From a virus: DNA of 33,934 nt. Location: positions 1-33,934 of the IMG/VR virus record IMGVR_UViG_3300006102_000004; one strand, 5' to 3'. The translations under genes and the position numbers were made by a program. The notes beneath the pieces were generated by a model. It was not told the origin of the DNA. It made no database searches and worked only from the letters and a program-made list of their open reading frames with translations. Shown piece by piece: positions 1-7,149 of this stretch (the first letter of the stretch is position 1; each line of letters begins with the position of its first letter).

Positions 1-855
1 GTTGGCAGTGTAGTAGGCGCGATAGCTGGCATCGTTAGCGCCATCGAGACGGCCCACACGAACACGCTTCTTTCGCGCATTGAAGAGAGCACCCGGTACG
101 TCAAAATTTGGACTGGCGAGCAAAGTCAGAGCATTTTGTGGTCGGTTCAGACGACGGCCGCCCAACTGCTTTATGTCAACGCCTCGCTCGACGACATAAA
201 GTCAACGGTCTGGGCAATGCTCGGGATCATGCAAAATCCGCAATCGGTGGCCACCAGCGATATCGAAAGCGGGATGCTGACGGAGTTGCGGTACACGGTA
301 GACGACCTCGACGACATCAAAACCCACACCTGGGCGGTGCTCGGCGCGCTGAAAGACGGAATCCATATTGGAGGGGTCAGCGGTGGAAGCAGCGATGTCG
401 AGAACGCGATACTCACTGAACTGCAGTACACGGTTGGGGACCTTGACGACATCAAAACTCACATCTGGTCGATAGATGGCACGTTGCAAAAAGGGATTCA
501 GCTAACGGGCGGGGCACCGAGCAACGGAGCAGCTTCTGGCGATCTCACTCCCCTGGCAACCTACATCGGCGCGCAATTCACCACTCTCTACACTTGGCTC
601 GCGAGGGCATTCTTTCCGCTTGAAACGCCAACGGGGAGTCAGGGTAATCTCGTTCTCCCGACTGCGCCAATCTTTGCTCCCAGCACAACCGTCAAATCCG
701 CCGCGGCCGCACCGGTCGCCGCGGGCGGCGGTGGTCTCAATATCAGCATCAACATGAGCGGCCCAGTGGTCGGGCAAAACGGAATGACGCAGTTCGCAAA
801 GACGATTGCGGACATCACGACACAACGGCTCCAGCAGGCCGGGATCAAGTACTAA
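1..855 (+). CDS. Tail tape-measure-like protein, C-terminal part (5' end outside window)
   Basis: The frame is open from base 1 to a TAA at 853-855, so only the last 284 residues are present. The part begins with a Gly/Ala/Ile-rich hydrophobic stretch (GSVVGAIAGIVSAIE), followed by helical, polar sequence. It has three degenerate repeats of a unit ending in (L)DDIK(S/T)xxW, starting near bases 172, 292 and 427; the last two share YTVxDLDDIKTHxW and are 135 nt apart. The C-terminus has an Ala/Pro-rich linker, then ISINMSGPVV and an amphipathic helix. A tape-measure protein sets tail length and is ejected with DNA. The call rests on the hydrophobic plus repeat pattern and on position directly before a baseplate-like gene. 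It could be another large tail protein. The stop codon abuts the next start (TAAATG), implying coupling. Confidence 0.5.
   Translation, partial: VGSVVGAIAGIVSAIETAHTNTLLSRIEESTRYVKIWTGEQSQSILWSVQTTAAQLLYVNASLDDIKSTVWAMLGIMQNPQSVATSDIESGMLTELRYTVDDLDDIKTHTWAVLGALKDGIHIGGVSGGSSDVENAILTELQYTVGDLDDIKTHIWSIDGTLQKGIQLTGGAPSNGAASGDLTPLATYIGAQFTTLYTWLARAFFPLETPTGSQGNLVLPTAPIFAPSTTVKSAAAAPVAAGGGGLNISINMSGPVVGQNGMTQFAKTIADITTQRLQQAGIKY
172..475 (+). repeat. Three degenerate repeats in the tape-measure C-terminus
   Basis: Three copies of a motif that translates to roughly YxVxxLDDIKxxxW begin at about 172, 292 and 427. The second and third copies are also close at nucleotide level and are spaced exactly 135 nt; the first is more diverged. 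Such repeats are common in tape-measure proteins and change tail length in multiples. Confidence 0.6.
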
Positions 856-2547
856 ATGGCCGGGGTGATCCAACTCGTTTTTGAAAACGTCGGCAGCCCG
901 CCAGTCTCCCAGGACATGAGTGCGTATCTTGCTCGGGATGGCTCCCTGCAATGGATCAAGAGCGTCAACCAAAGCTGGACGGCGGCATTCACTCTCAACG
1001 ACAAAGCGGGCTACTTGGCGGCGCACCGGCCCGTCGTCGGTCAGCCATTTCATATTTCCCAAGATGGGGTGGTTCAATTCTCCGGGCTTATCTCTCAGGT
1101 TACAGAGATCGCGTATCCGTCCACCAACACTCTGATGTTTCAGTGTCAGTGCTCAAGCTGGGCAACCATCCTCGATCACCGGGTAGCGACCGCAAGCTAC
1201 CCGCAAGGATCAATTGGCACGACAGTGATAGACGACATCATCACGCGCTTTTGTGCGGGCGACGGGATCACGTTGGGCCACGTCGCTGGTTTTTACACGC
1301 TGCCACAGGACACCGTTTTCAGTCCAACTACGGTGACGGATGCGCTAAATCAGTTGCGCACGTTCAGCGCGGAGCAATGGTGGATCGACGAGAGCAAGGA
1401 CCTGCACACGCAACTGATCGGGCTGGGCGCGGACTCGGGGATCACGATCTCGGACAACGACGGCAAATGGATCAGCGGTTCGATGAAGGTCACGACGACC
1501 ACGCAGAACTTCCGCAACGTGCAGTACGAGATGACGGCGGGACCGGTCGGAACACAAAACACTACCGAGATCTCCACGGCGGACGGAATTAAATTTTTCT
1601 TCGTGACTCGTTTTCCTGTGACGGCTGTGCCAGTCGTCAAGGTCAACGGCGTCACGCAGACGATGTACCAACTTGGAATCGACCCCTACGGTCAAGCGGG
1701 CTGGTACTGGGCGCCGCAGTCCTACGGCGTGCAGCAGGGACAGCAAATCCCGCCTGGCGCCGGGTCGATCATCACGATCATCTACGATTCTTTTTCGCTG
1801 AATTACGTGGTCGAGACCAACCCAACCTCGATTGCGGCGCGGGCACTGATCGAGGGAACCAGTGGCCGCTGGGAGCAAATCGACAACACAGCGAATCTTG
1901 GCAGCGATGCTATCGCGCGCTATTATGCGGACGGCCAACTCTCCAACTACGCCGCAATACCTCAACAGGTGACGTTCGACTCGTACCTGAACGGATTTGT
2001 GATCGGCGACTTTATCACTTTTGCGGTGACACTGCATGGGCTCAGTGGACGCTACACGATCACGGACGTGCAGGCGGTCGAGGTGCCGGGCCTCACGCCA
2101 CCAGCAGTTGGCAAACTACACAGCCAGGTACAAGGGACAGTTCTGTACACGGTGACTGTGACAAACCAGCCGGGCATTCCAACGGTGGTGACGTTTTACC
2201 AGAATATGCAGGCCGCGATCCTCAACGCCACGAACCTTGCCGGCCAGGCGCTCGTGACCGCACAAAGCACCAGCACTGGCGCGCCTATCACAGGCGCTCC
2301 GCTCACGATCCTCGATCTCGCCATCAGTGCGCCGACGACTGTATCCACCGCCGTTGCCAACGGCGCGACTCTCATTGTGAGATTGACGCAAGACGGGACG
2401 GGCAGCCATGCAATCACCTGGGCAAGCATGTTCCTGTATCCTCCGTCCGCGTCATTGGCGCCCAACACCACGACGATTGCCTACTTCGTCGGAGTCGCTG
2501 GACAATGGCTATTGTCGGGGATGCCGATTATCGGGAGGCACGCATGA
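856..2547 (+). CDS. Baseplate hub / tail-tip-like protein
   Basis: 563 residues beginning at the ATG right after the upstream stop. The N-terminal third (MAGVIQLVF..., VGQPFHISQDG..FSGLISQV) resembles siphovirus distal-tail or hub proteins that start with a beta-barrel and describe a field written on the tail tip. The middle (VTDALNQLRTFSAEQWWIDESKDL) is typical of gp44/gpD-like hub domains with a helix followed by a WWI/D strand. The C-terminal ~100 residues form a separate beta-rich domain with TxTxANGATLIVRLTQDGTGSHAITW, a pattern seen at the ends of phage tail appendages. No catalytic motif is visible. Position after the tape measure and before a fibre supports a tail-tip role. It has no signal peptide, unlike the next gene. 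Confidence 0.55.
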   Translation: MAGVIQLVFENVGSPPVSQDMSAYLARDGSLQWIKSVNQSWTAAFTLNDKAGYLAAHRPVVGQPFHISQDGVVQFSGLISQVTEIAYPSTNTLMFQCQCSSWATILDHRVATASYPQGSIGTTVIDDIITRFCAGDGITLGHVAGFYTLPQDTVFSPTTVTDALNQLRTFSAEQWWIDESKDLHTQLIGLGADSGITISDNDGKWISGSMKVTTTTQNFRNVQYEMTAGPVGTQNTTEISTADGIKFFFVTRFPVTAVPVVKVNGVTQTMYQLGIDPYGQAGWYWAPQSYGVQQGQQIPPGAGSIITIIYDSFSLNYVVETNPTSIAARALIEGTSGRWEQIDNTANLGSDAIARYYADGQLSNYAAIPQQVTFDSYLNGFVIGDFITFAVTLHGLSGRYTITDVQAVEVPGLTPPAVGKLHSQVQGTVLYTVTVTNQPGIPTVVTFYQNMQAAILNATNLAGQALVTAQSTSTGAPITGAPLTILDLAISAPTTVSTAVANGATLIVRLTQDGTGSHAITWASMFLYPPSASLAPNTTTIAYFVGVAGQWLLSGMPIIGRHA

Positions 2548-4532
2548 GGAAACTGTTTCCGTTTGTTCTTTTATTTTGTCCGCTCTTCGGGCAAACCAAT
2601 CAGATGCAGTTCTGCGATCAGCAGGTTTCGCCGCATTGCATCACGTGGGCGTGGCCCGCGACGATGTCCAGCAATCCGACGCAAAACATGCCGCCAACCG
2701 TTTGGATCGACCAGAACGGTTTTACCGCCTGGGGCAACGCCACAATCAACGACAGCACGGGCGCGGGCTACGTCGTCTCGAACATCGACCAGACCTTCAC
2801 AAACCAGGACAATGAGACGCGAGGGATCTCTTCAACGGTGCGCGCAGTGCGGACAACCGTAGACGAACCCACGCAAGGTTGGGACCAGTTCGGGGTTGCC
2901 GGTGTCGTCGTGCTCGGGGCAATGAATCTGCCGAGCGATCCAGGCTTCGGGAGTCCGTACATCCGGGGCCAGCAGAAGCCGTTCCAGAGTGAGTTGTACT
3001 ACCAATCTCCGGTCACGCCCTACACTGCGCGGATCGGGCTCAACTATCTCGCCGCGCTTGAGCAGGTCGCGGCAAACGTCACGATTCAAACATGGGCTGG
3101 GCTGGTGGTTGCTCAGCCTGGCGCGCTCGGTGGTGGTGGCCACGTGACGACAGGCTATGGCGTCTGGATTCAAAATTTGCAGGACTCGAACAATATTCTG
3201 ACTTCCACCAATGCGGCGGCGATCAAGATCGATGGGCTGAATAATTTCGGCCGAATCTTGTGGCCAGGCGTATCGCTTTATGCGCCGTCGAGCGGCAACC
3301 TGACGCTCAATGGTAATTTGACCGTCACCGGAACCTGCACCGGATGCGGAGGCTCTTCTCCGATCGGATCAAATGGACAGTTCGCGTACAACAACGCTGG
3401 GACCGAAGCGGGCACATCGGGGATGACCTGGGACGGAACAACAGCGCACATTGTAACCCAGGTTAAGCCAGGGTTGTCTCTCGAAAGCGGTTCCGTTTCT
3501 CCTGTTCTCCAGTGGAAAGATAGCGCCGGGTCTCCTCACATATTCTGGATCACCGAAGGATTTTCATCGGCAAACGACGGTATTTTCGGCATCTACGATG
3601 CGCAGAACTTCGCAACTAGGCTGACAATCAACCAAAGCGGAAATGTGATGGTCAACACGTTCACCGACGACGGAAGCGGAGCAAAGTTGCAGATCTCCGG
3701 GCTGGTGAGTGCAACGACGGGGTTCTACTCTACGAACTCAGCGTTCAACACGATCAATCTTCCGAACGGCGGTGTAGCGGCAACCACGTTCAATGCGTCG
3801 GCATCCGGCTCGCTGGTGATTCAGGCGCTCAATGGGTCCATCGAGAGCAAGGATATGGTCGCGCACGATACGCAGTACAACAGCATCCAGGCAGCATCCG
3901 GTGGGGTGTACGCGAGCAACCTCAGCGCAAACAGTTTCATCTATACGCCAGGCTTTTTAGAGTTTGGAACTGCGGCGGCGAGCAATTCTCCAGCATTCCA
4001 GTTCTCGATATCCAATCGTACAGCCAACCTGCTTGACACACGAGATGGGAGCGGCAACCTGCTGTGGAGAACCGACACTAGCCTATATCCGGCCACTTAC
4101 TTCGAGGGATCGGGCGGCATGATCATGACCGGGATGGCGAGTTCCCAGATTCTCTACGCGGGGTCAGCGTCTTCCGGCGCGACAGCCGATTTGATCAGCG
4201 TCTCTAACTTTTCCGGCAGCGCCATCTTTCGAGTCACAAACACAGGTGGAGTGATCGTTCCGGGAAGCACAACACTGAACAGCACCCTGGGCGTGTCCGG
4301 GGTCGCCACGTTCGGATCGGCGGGCGTTTTTAATGGTGGGCTGTCCACCAGTAGCAGCACAAATTCAACCGTCTATATCGGAAGCGGCGGCAATCTGTTT
4401 CTCCGCACTCTCTCCGGTGCTCCTTCCTGCACTGCCGGCGCTCCACCGACAGGCAACGACGGATTCATCAGTTCCGACCCGGCGACTCACCTGATCTGGA
4501 CCTGTGACGGCGGGACCGCCCATTCGCACTAA
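2544..4532 (+). CDS. Tail-fibre-like protein with N-terminal signal peptide
   Basis: The start is set at ATG 2544 (ATGA overlap with the upstream stop), giving 662 residues. The first ~17 residues, MRKLFPFVLLFCPLFGQ, are a classic signal peptide: two basic residues, a hydrophobic core and a G/Q cleavage site. The rest is low-charge, Gly/Ser/Thr/Asn-rich and beta-like. A segment NLTLNGNLTVTGTCTGC near residue 255 is the repeated-strand motif common in phage tail fibres and side-fibres, and NGQFAYNNAGTEAGTSGM and long Ser/Gly strands follow. The C-terminus (SCTAGAPPTGNDGFISSDP...WTCDG) contains paired cysteines. A fibre-like protein should assemble in the cytoplasm, so the signal peptide is unexpected; see findings. 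An exported host-surface or decoy protein is an alternative. Confidence 0.55.
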   Translation: MRKLFPFVLLFCPLFGQTNQMQFCDQQVSPHCITWAWPATMSSNPTQNMPPTVWIDQNGFTAWGNATINDSTGAGYVVSNIDQTFTNQDNETRGISSTVRAVRTTVDEPTQGWDQFGVAGVVVLGAMNLPSDPGFGSPYIRGQQKPFQSELYYQSPVTPYTARIGLNYLAALEQVAANVTIQTWAGLVVAQPGALGGGGHVTTGYGVWIQNLQDSNNILTSTNAAAIKIDGLNNFGRILWPGVSLYAPSSGNLTLNGNLTVTGTCTGCGGSSPIGSNGQFAYNNAGTEAGTSGMTWDGTTAHIVTQVKPGLSLESGSVSPVLQWKDSAGSPHIFWITEGFSSANDGIFGIYDAQNFATRLTINQSGNVMVNTFTDDGSGAKLQISGLVSATTGFYSTNSAFNTINLPNGGVAATTFNASASGSLVIQALNGSIESKDMVAHDTQYNSIQAASGGVYASNLSANSFIYTPGFLEFGTAAASNSPAFQFSISNRTANLLDTRDGSGNLLWRTDTSLYPATYFEGSGGMIMTGMASSQILYAGSASSGATADLISVSNFSGSAIFRVTNTGGVIVPGSTTLNSTLGVSGVATFGSAGVFNGGLSTSSSTNSTVYIGSGGNLFLRTLSGAPSCTAGAPPTGNDGFISSDPATHLIWTCDGGTAHSH

Positions 4533-4536
4533 TAAG

Positions 4537-4552
4537 TGTTCCACGTGGAACT
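4537..4552. other. parS-like centromere site
   Basis: The 16 bases TGTTCCACGTGGAACT contain a perfect 14-bp palindrome (4538-4551). Known bacterial chromosomal parS sites have the form TGTTNCACGTGNAACA; the Pseudomonas variant is TGTTCCACGTGGAAC plus one base. Only the last base differs from the symmetric consensus. It lies between the tail-fibre stop and the promoter of the small exported gene at 4575, overlapping the expected -35 area. No ParA or intact ParB is seen in the window. Binding by the host ParB is inferred from sequence alone. Confidence 0.65.
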
Positions 4553-4575
4553 ACACTTGCGCTAGTATTGGTACA
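4539..4575 (+). promoter_or_regulatory. Leaderless promoter with operator box for 4575 gene
   Basis: A -10 box TAGTAT lies at 4563-4568 and TTCCAC at 4539-4544 can serve as -35 with an 18-bp spacer. The operator-like box ACTTGCGCTAGT (4555-4566) overlaps the -10. The ATG follows six bases after the -10 and has no Shine-Dalgarno, so transcription is predicted to begin at or next to the start codon. The -35 is shared with the parS-like palindrome. Confidence 0.6.
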
Positions 4576-4850
4576 TGCACAAAGTGTTGCTGTTTTGCTC
4601 ATTAGGATTGCCGTTATTTGCAGCCCCAAAGCCTGTACCGATCCAGAAGCGGGAAGAGGTATCCAAGGCGATGCTGAAGCTCCAGGCGGCCCAGAATGTC
4701 TTACTCAAAGCCCAGATGGACCTGGAGCGCGCTGGCCGTGAATACGAGGCCATGATGCAGCAGGTACGCAAGGACGCCGGCGCCGGGCCGGAGTGCAACC
4801 TCACCATCGACAAGGACTGGCAGTGCCAGGCCGCGCCAAATAAAAAGTAG
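4575..4850 (+). CDS. Small exported coiled-coil protein
   Basis: 91 residues, not recognised as a known family. MHKVLLFCSLGLPLFA is a clear signal peptide with likely cleavage before APKP. Residues ~25-65 (EEVSKAMLKLQAAQNVLLKAQMDLERAGREYEAMMQQV) are strongly helical with heptad spacing, suggesting a short coiled coil. Two cysteines near the C-terminus (PECNLT..WQCQ) could form a disulfide after export. It is the first gene of an early-type unit, driven by a predicted leaderless promoter with an operator box and a parS-like site directly upstream. A superinfection-exclusion or envelope-active moron role is plausible but unsupported by homology. Confidence 0.6.
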   Translation: MHKVLLFCSLGLPLFAAPKPVPIQKREEVSKAMLKLQAAQNVLLKAQMDLERAGREYEAMMQQVRKDAGAGPECNLTIDKDWQCQAAPNKK

Positions 4851-4852
4851 GC

Positions 4853-4890
4853 TTGCACTACTTGCGCGATTGGGATAGTATACATACAGA
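4853..4890 (+). promoter_or_regulatory. Leaderless promoter with operator box for RHH gene
   Basis: TTGCAC (4853-4858), 17-bp spacer, TAGTAT (4876-4881), then ATG at 4890 eight bases later with no Shine-Dalgarno. The box ACTTGCGCGATT (4860-4871) lies in the spacer. The 14 bases TGCACTACTTGCGC recur exactly at the 10267 promoter (10238-10251). The layout suits autoregulation by the encoded DNA-binding protein. Confidence 0.65.
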
Positions 4891-5108
4891 TGCGTGAGAA
4901 AAAAGTCTGTGGACAGATCACCTTCCAAGCCCACCAAAAACTGGAAGCGATCGCCAAAACGTACTCGACCAGCATCGCCGAGATCGTGACGCTTGCGGTC
5001 ACCCGTTTTGTCACCGACGTTGGGCGACAGCCGGAACTCGGTTGGCAACTCCCGGCCGATCCCCGCACCAAGCGCGCCCAGACAGCGGATTCCCCGTCCG
5101 CAGCCTAA
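4890..5108 (+). CDS. Ribbon-helix-helix (CopG/Arc-type) DNA-binding protein
   Basis: 72 residues. Residues 5-11 (KVCGQIT) form the beta strand, 13-24 (QAHQKLEAIAKT) helix A, and 28-43 (SIAEIVTLAVTRFVTD) helix B, exactly the RHH layout including the S/T-x-A/S-E-x-V start of helix B. The remaining ~25 residues are a Pro/Arg-rich tail. RHH proteins bind as dimers to short inverted or tandem boxes. Its own predicted promoter carries an ACTTGCGC box, and the same box occurs before several other units here, making this the best candidate for the phage-wide repressor. That link is inference. It could equally serve as a plasmid-like partition or antitoxin-type autoregulator; no toxin partner is obvious. 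Confidence 0.7.
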   Translation: MREKKVCGQITFQAHQKLEAIAKTYSTSIAEIVTLAVTRFVTDVGRQPELGWQLPADPRTKRAQTADSPSAA

Positions 5109-5118
5109 GTTTTTTCGT

Positions 5119-5130
5119 ACTTCCGCAACT
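5119..5130. promoter_or_regulatory. Degenerate operator-like box
   Basis: ACTTCCGCAACT matches 8 of the 10 fixed positions of the ACTnGCGCnAGT box and lies 45 bp upstream of the clear copy at 5164. It may be a second, weak site for the same regulator; chance similarity cannot be excluded. Confidence 0.3.
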
Positions 5131-5157
5131 ATTTTTGGCCCTTCGCCCTCTCTTTGC

Positions 5158-5211
5158 TTGCATACTTGCGCGAGTAGCGCTAAGCTGTAATTGTTAGAGG
5201 GATCAAGGAGG
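5158..5211 (+). promoter_or_regulatory. Promoter with operator box and strong RBS for 5219 gene
   Basis: TTGCAT (5158-5163), 17-bp spacer, TAAGCT (5181-5186). The operator box ACTTGCGCGAGT occupies 5164-5175. Unlike the leaderless promoters here, a leader follows with a strong Shine-Dalgarno AAGGAGG (5205-5211) seven bases before ATG 5219. The whole arrangement from TTGCAT through GCGCGAGTAGCG to TAAG is nearly repeated at 16289-16317. Confidence 0.7.
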
Positions 5212-5218
5212 TCTCAAA

Positions 5219-5527
5219 ATGAACATAAATGGAGAGCACGGAAAGCTGGAGCGCGGCTACGGGAGCAACTGGTCTCTCACGACACGGTGCAGCGCCGCAT
5301 GGCCACTATGCTGCGAGTATCACCCGGCCCAAGAAATCCTACTCACCCCGGACAGCGGCAAAATTGGCGCGAACCAACCCTACTGCCCAGAGTGCGTTCT
5401 TGAGATGGCTATCGATTTCGCCAAGGTGCGGGCATCCCAAGGCTACCCTCACTGGATGCGCGAGATCCAAGAACTGCTAGACAAAGAATATTCGGCGCTG
5501 CAAGTTCTGGAAGCATTGGGGATATAG
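5219..5527 (+). CDS. Hypothetical Cys-rich protein containing a terS-derived segment
   Basis: 102 residues; no family recognised. The start is fixed by AAGGAGG seven bases upstream. The middle has scattered cysteines (TTRCSAAWPLCCEYH and YCPEC) that could form a small zinc site, followed by a helical C-terminus (EMAIDFAKVRASQGYPHWMREIQELLDKEYSALQVLEALGI). Bases 5271-5305 are identical to 8637-8671 inside terS but are read in another frame, and 5247-5260 match 8696-8709. So residues ~18-29 are probably an out-of-frame copy of terS sequence grafted into this gene. Overlapping reading in another frame looks unlikely to be used. Function unknown; likely an early regulated gene. Confidence 0.6.
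   Translation: MNINGEHGKLERGYGSNWSLTTRCSAAWPLCCEYHPAQEILLTPDSGKIGANQPYCPECVLEMAIDFAKVRASQGYPHWMREIQELLDKEYSALQVLEALGI
5271..5305. repeat. 35-bp direct repeat shared with terS (copy 1)
   Basis: Identical over 35 bases to 8637-8671, which encodes the HTH region of the small terminase. Here the copy lies in a different reading frame of an unrelated gene. A second shared block of 14 bp (5247-5260 and 8696-8709) lies on the opposite side of the 35-bp block in the two genes. Confidence 0.9.
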
Positions 5528-5537
5528 GAGAAACACG

Positions 5538-5771
5538 ATGAGTTGGCCTATGAGTAAAGAGCAGATGTGGCAGCAGTCTGAGAATCGCGAAAACTTGCGT
5601 GTCAACCGACGCGACTACCAAGCGCAGCGCGCAATCAATATCCAAGCCCGCGTGCTGGCGCGGTTGCACCAGATTGCCGAGCGGCGTGGTGACAGCGCGA
5701 TGTGGTATTACATCGGGAAGTTGCAGGCCGCTTATCTGGGATATTCCGAGCCCAATTTACTGGAAGAGTGA
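5538..5771 (+). CDS. Small helical hypothetical protein
   Basis: 77 residues, start supported by AGGAG ~7 bases upstream. It is highly charged and helical, with many Arg/Gln residues (NRRDYQAQRAINIQARVLARLHQIAERRGDSAMWYYIGKLQAAYLGY). The segment from ARVLARLHQIAERRGD to WYYIGKL resembles the small helical proteins of unknown function found in phage early regions. No enzymatic motif is visible. It follows the 5219 gene after ten bases and is probably co-transcribed. Confidence 0.6.
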   Translation: MSWPMSKEQMWQQSENRENLRVNRRDYQAQRAINIQARVLARLHQIAERRGDSAMWYYIGKLQAAYLGYSEPNLLEE

Positions 5772-5772
5772 A

Positions 5773-5852
5773 GCCTTGAGGGATGCGCGCACGCATCTGG
5801 TCGGCCCGGTGAGAACTTCGCGGTCGGCGTTCACGCGCGCATCCCTGAGGGC
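5773..5852. promoter_or_regulatory. Long imperfect inverted repeat in intergenic region
   Basis: Arms at 5773-5790 and 5835-5852 are inverted copies; the inner 12 bases AGGGATGCGCGC / GCGCGCATCCCT pair perfectly and outer pairs extend with mismatches. The 44-nt loop is GC-rich. The element fills the otherwise gene-free 5772-5941 gap. It lacks a T-tract, so a simple terminator is unlikely; a structured leader or small RNA is possible. Confidence 0.5.
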
Positions 5853-5917
5853 TTCATGGTTCACTTTCTGTGAATCTCCTTCCGGTGTGGTCCCGAGCCG
5901 GGAAGGATTCGGGGCGA

Positions 5918-5941
5918 TTTGATTACAAAGGAGAAATCAAA
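5918..5941 (+). promoter_or_regulatory. RBS presented in a small hairpin loop
   Basis: TTTGATT (5918-5924) is complementary to AATCAAA (5935-5941), leaving a 10-base loop that contains AAGGAG. The ATG of the next gene is at 5942, directly after the stem. The stem is AT-rich and weak, so it may expose rather than hide the ribosome site. Confidence 0.4.
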
Positions 5942-6223
5942 ATGCAAGACGACCTGCTGTTGCTTCCCAAACGGGTGCAACTCCACGGATCGGTTGAAAT
6001 CTGCCGATCTTTCTCGTACAAGCTGAACACCGGCCAGTACGAATCACGGGACTTTTTCTGTTCTCAGAAAGCGACATGCGGGGCTGAAGACGCGGAGGCG
6101 ACCAGCAATCTGGTCTACGAATTTTGCAAACGCGAGGTGCTCCGATCAGTCCGCGAGTACCTTGCGGAGCTAAACGATCAACGCAGCAAGCCAGCCGCGG
6201 TAGCGGCATCGGGGAGGCGGTAA
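5942..6223 (+). CDS. Conserved phage/mobile-element small protein beside SSB-like gene
   Basis: 93 residues from ATG 5942 with AAGGAG nine bases upstream. The core SFSYKLNTGQYESRDFFCSQKATCGAEDAEATSNLVYEFCKREVLRSVREYLAEL is a compact beta-then-helix domain. Proteins with SFSYKLN..YESRDFFCSQKA cores accompany SSB or recombination genes in phages and conjugative elements, from general recollection. It is next to an SSB-like gene, three bases away, so a role in DNA handling is likely but not shown. The function is unknown. Confidence 0.6.
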   Translation: MQDDLLLLPKRVQLHGSVEICRSFSYKLNTGQYESRDFFCSQKATCGAEDAEATSNLVYEFCKREVLRSVREYLAELNDQRSKPAAVAASGRR

Positions 6224-6225
6224 CA

Positions 6226-6750
6226 ATGCCAATCATCGCAAAAGCGGGTGGAGGAAGTTTTGCGCCGGCGCCGGCCGGGACGCATTCGGCGGTCTGCTGT
6301 GATGTTGTTGACCTCGGGGTACTGGAAGTCAATTACGCCGGCAAGACCAAGCGCCAGCACAAAATCACCGTGATCTGGCAGATTGGCGAGCGGAGGGACG
6401 ACGACAAACTGTTCCTGCTCCGCAAGCGCTACACACTCAGTCTGCACGAAAAAGCGTCTTTGCGTAAAGACTTGGAATCCTGGCGCGGCCGATCCTTCAC
6501 GCCAGCCGAACTCGAAGGATTTGACATCGAGACATTGCTCGGCGTTCCGTGCCTACTATCGGTGATCCACCAAGCGAAGGATGGGGACATCTTCGCCAAC
6601 ATCAGCGCGATCATGCGACTACCGAAGGGGATGGAAGCACTGAAAGTGGTGGACTACGTGAGGGTGTGCGATCGCGAGCCAACGCAGGCCGAGCCGACAC
6701 AGCCCCAGTGGGGCGGAATGGAGATAACCGATGATGACGTCCCATTCTGA
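6226..6750 (+). CDS. Phage ssDNA-binding-like protein with acidic DDDVPF tail
   Basis: 174 residues starting at ATG 6226. The N-terminal ~120 residues form a beta-rich, OB-like domain (FAPAPAGTHSAVCCDVVDLG...QHKITVIWQIGE...LFLLRKRYTLSLHEKASLRKDLESW), a pattern of phage single-strand-binding proteins that act at replication or recombination. The protein ends MEITDDDVPF, a near match to the acidic tip DDDIPF of bacterial SSB that recruits partner proteins. The linker before it is Gln/Pro-rich. Upstream gene is three bases away; the next gene overlaps it by 20 nt. Sequence identity to canonical SSB is not evident, so it is a functional analogue call. Confidence 0.7.
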   Translation: MPIIAKAGGGSFAPAPAGTHSAVCCDVVDLGVLEVNYAGKTKRQHKITVIWQIGERRDDDKLFLLRKRYTLSLHEKASLRKDLESWRGRSFTPAELEGFDIETLLGVPCLLSVIHQAKDGDIFANISAIMRLPKGMEALKVVDYVRVCDREPTQAEPTQPQWGGMEITDDDVPF

Positions 6751-6976
6751 CGTACACGATTGTCAGGAGTGGGTGCGCACAGCGCCACTCGATGAAGTGC
6801 GCGACTTTCTGTCGTGGGCGCGCGGTGTACTTGATATGCGCCTGGTCGCGATCGTGGGACGGAAGAAGCGTAAGGATGCCTGGTTCAAGCGCGGCACGCT
6901 GGCGCCGCAAGAAGCCCTGGCATTGCGGGAGGCGACAGTGGAAGACGAACTGGAAAGAGCCAGGAGGTTAAGATGA
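6731..6976 (+). CDS. Small hypothetical protein
   Basis: 81 residues. ATG 6731 overlaps the SSB-like gene by 20 nt; ATG 6734 is an alternative start. Composition is helical with a basic centre (GRKKRKDAWFKRG) followed by an acidic C-terminal helix (EATVEDELERARRLR). Not recognised. Position in the coupled SSB-Gp157 run suggests a role in early DNA metabolism. Confidence 0.55.
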   Translation: MMTSHSDVHDCQEWVRTAPLDEVRDFLSWARGVLDMRLVAIVGRKKRKDAWFKRGTLAPQEALALREATVEDELERARRLR

Positions 6977-7149
6977 CGGAAGCGCAATTCATTTGCTGGG
7001 GTGCCTTCACGCTCTACGCGCTCTTACTGCTGTTTGTACCGGCCGCTGGGCTTGCGGCTTCCGACGCACTGCGCCGTCACGCCGAGGCGGTCGCGGCCGC
7101 GTATCAGGCTTATCGACGGGTCTGGAACCAACGGAGAGAATCAACATGA
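6973..7149 (+). CDS. Small single-pass membrane protein
   Basis: 58 residues. ATG 6973 is preceded by a strong AGGAGG (6962-6967) and overlaps the upstream stop; the TGA at 7147-7149 overlaps the next ATG (7146). Residues ~6-29 (FICWGAFTLYALLLLFVPAAGLAA) form one hydrophobic segment, followed by a basic helix ending in RRVWNQRREST. A single-pass membrane peptide inside an early DNA block could be a superinfection or accessory factor; nothing more specific is visible. Confidence 0.65.
   Translation: MTEAQFICWGAFTLYALLLLFVPAAGLAASDALRRHAEAVAAAYQAYRRVWNQRREST

Noticed and set aside
502-1077. Long minus-strand ORF over the tail genes
   Set aside because: Shadow of the plus-strand coding frames; no start context and composition unlike a real protein.
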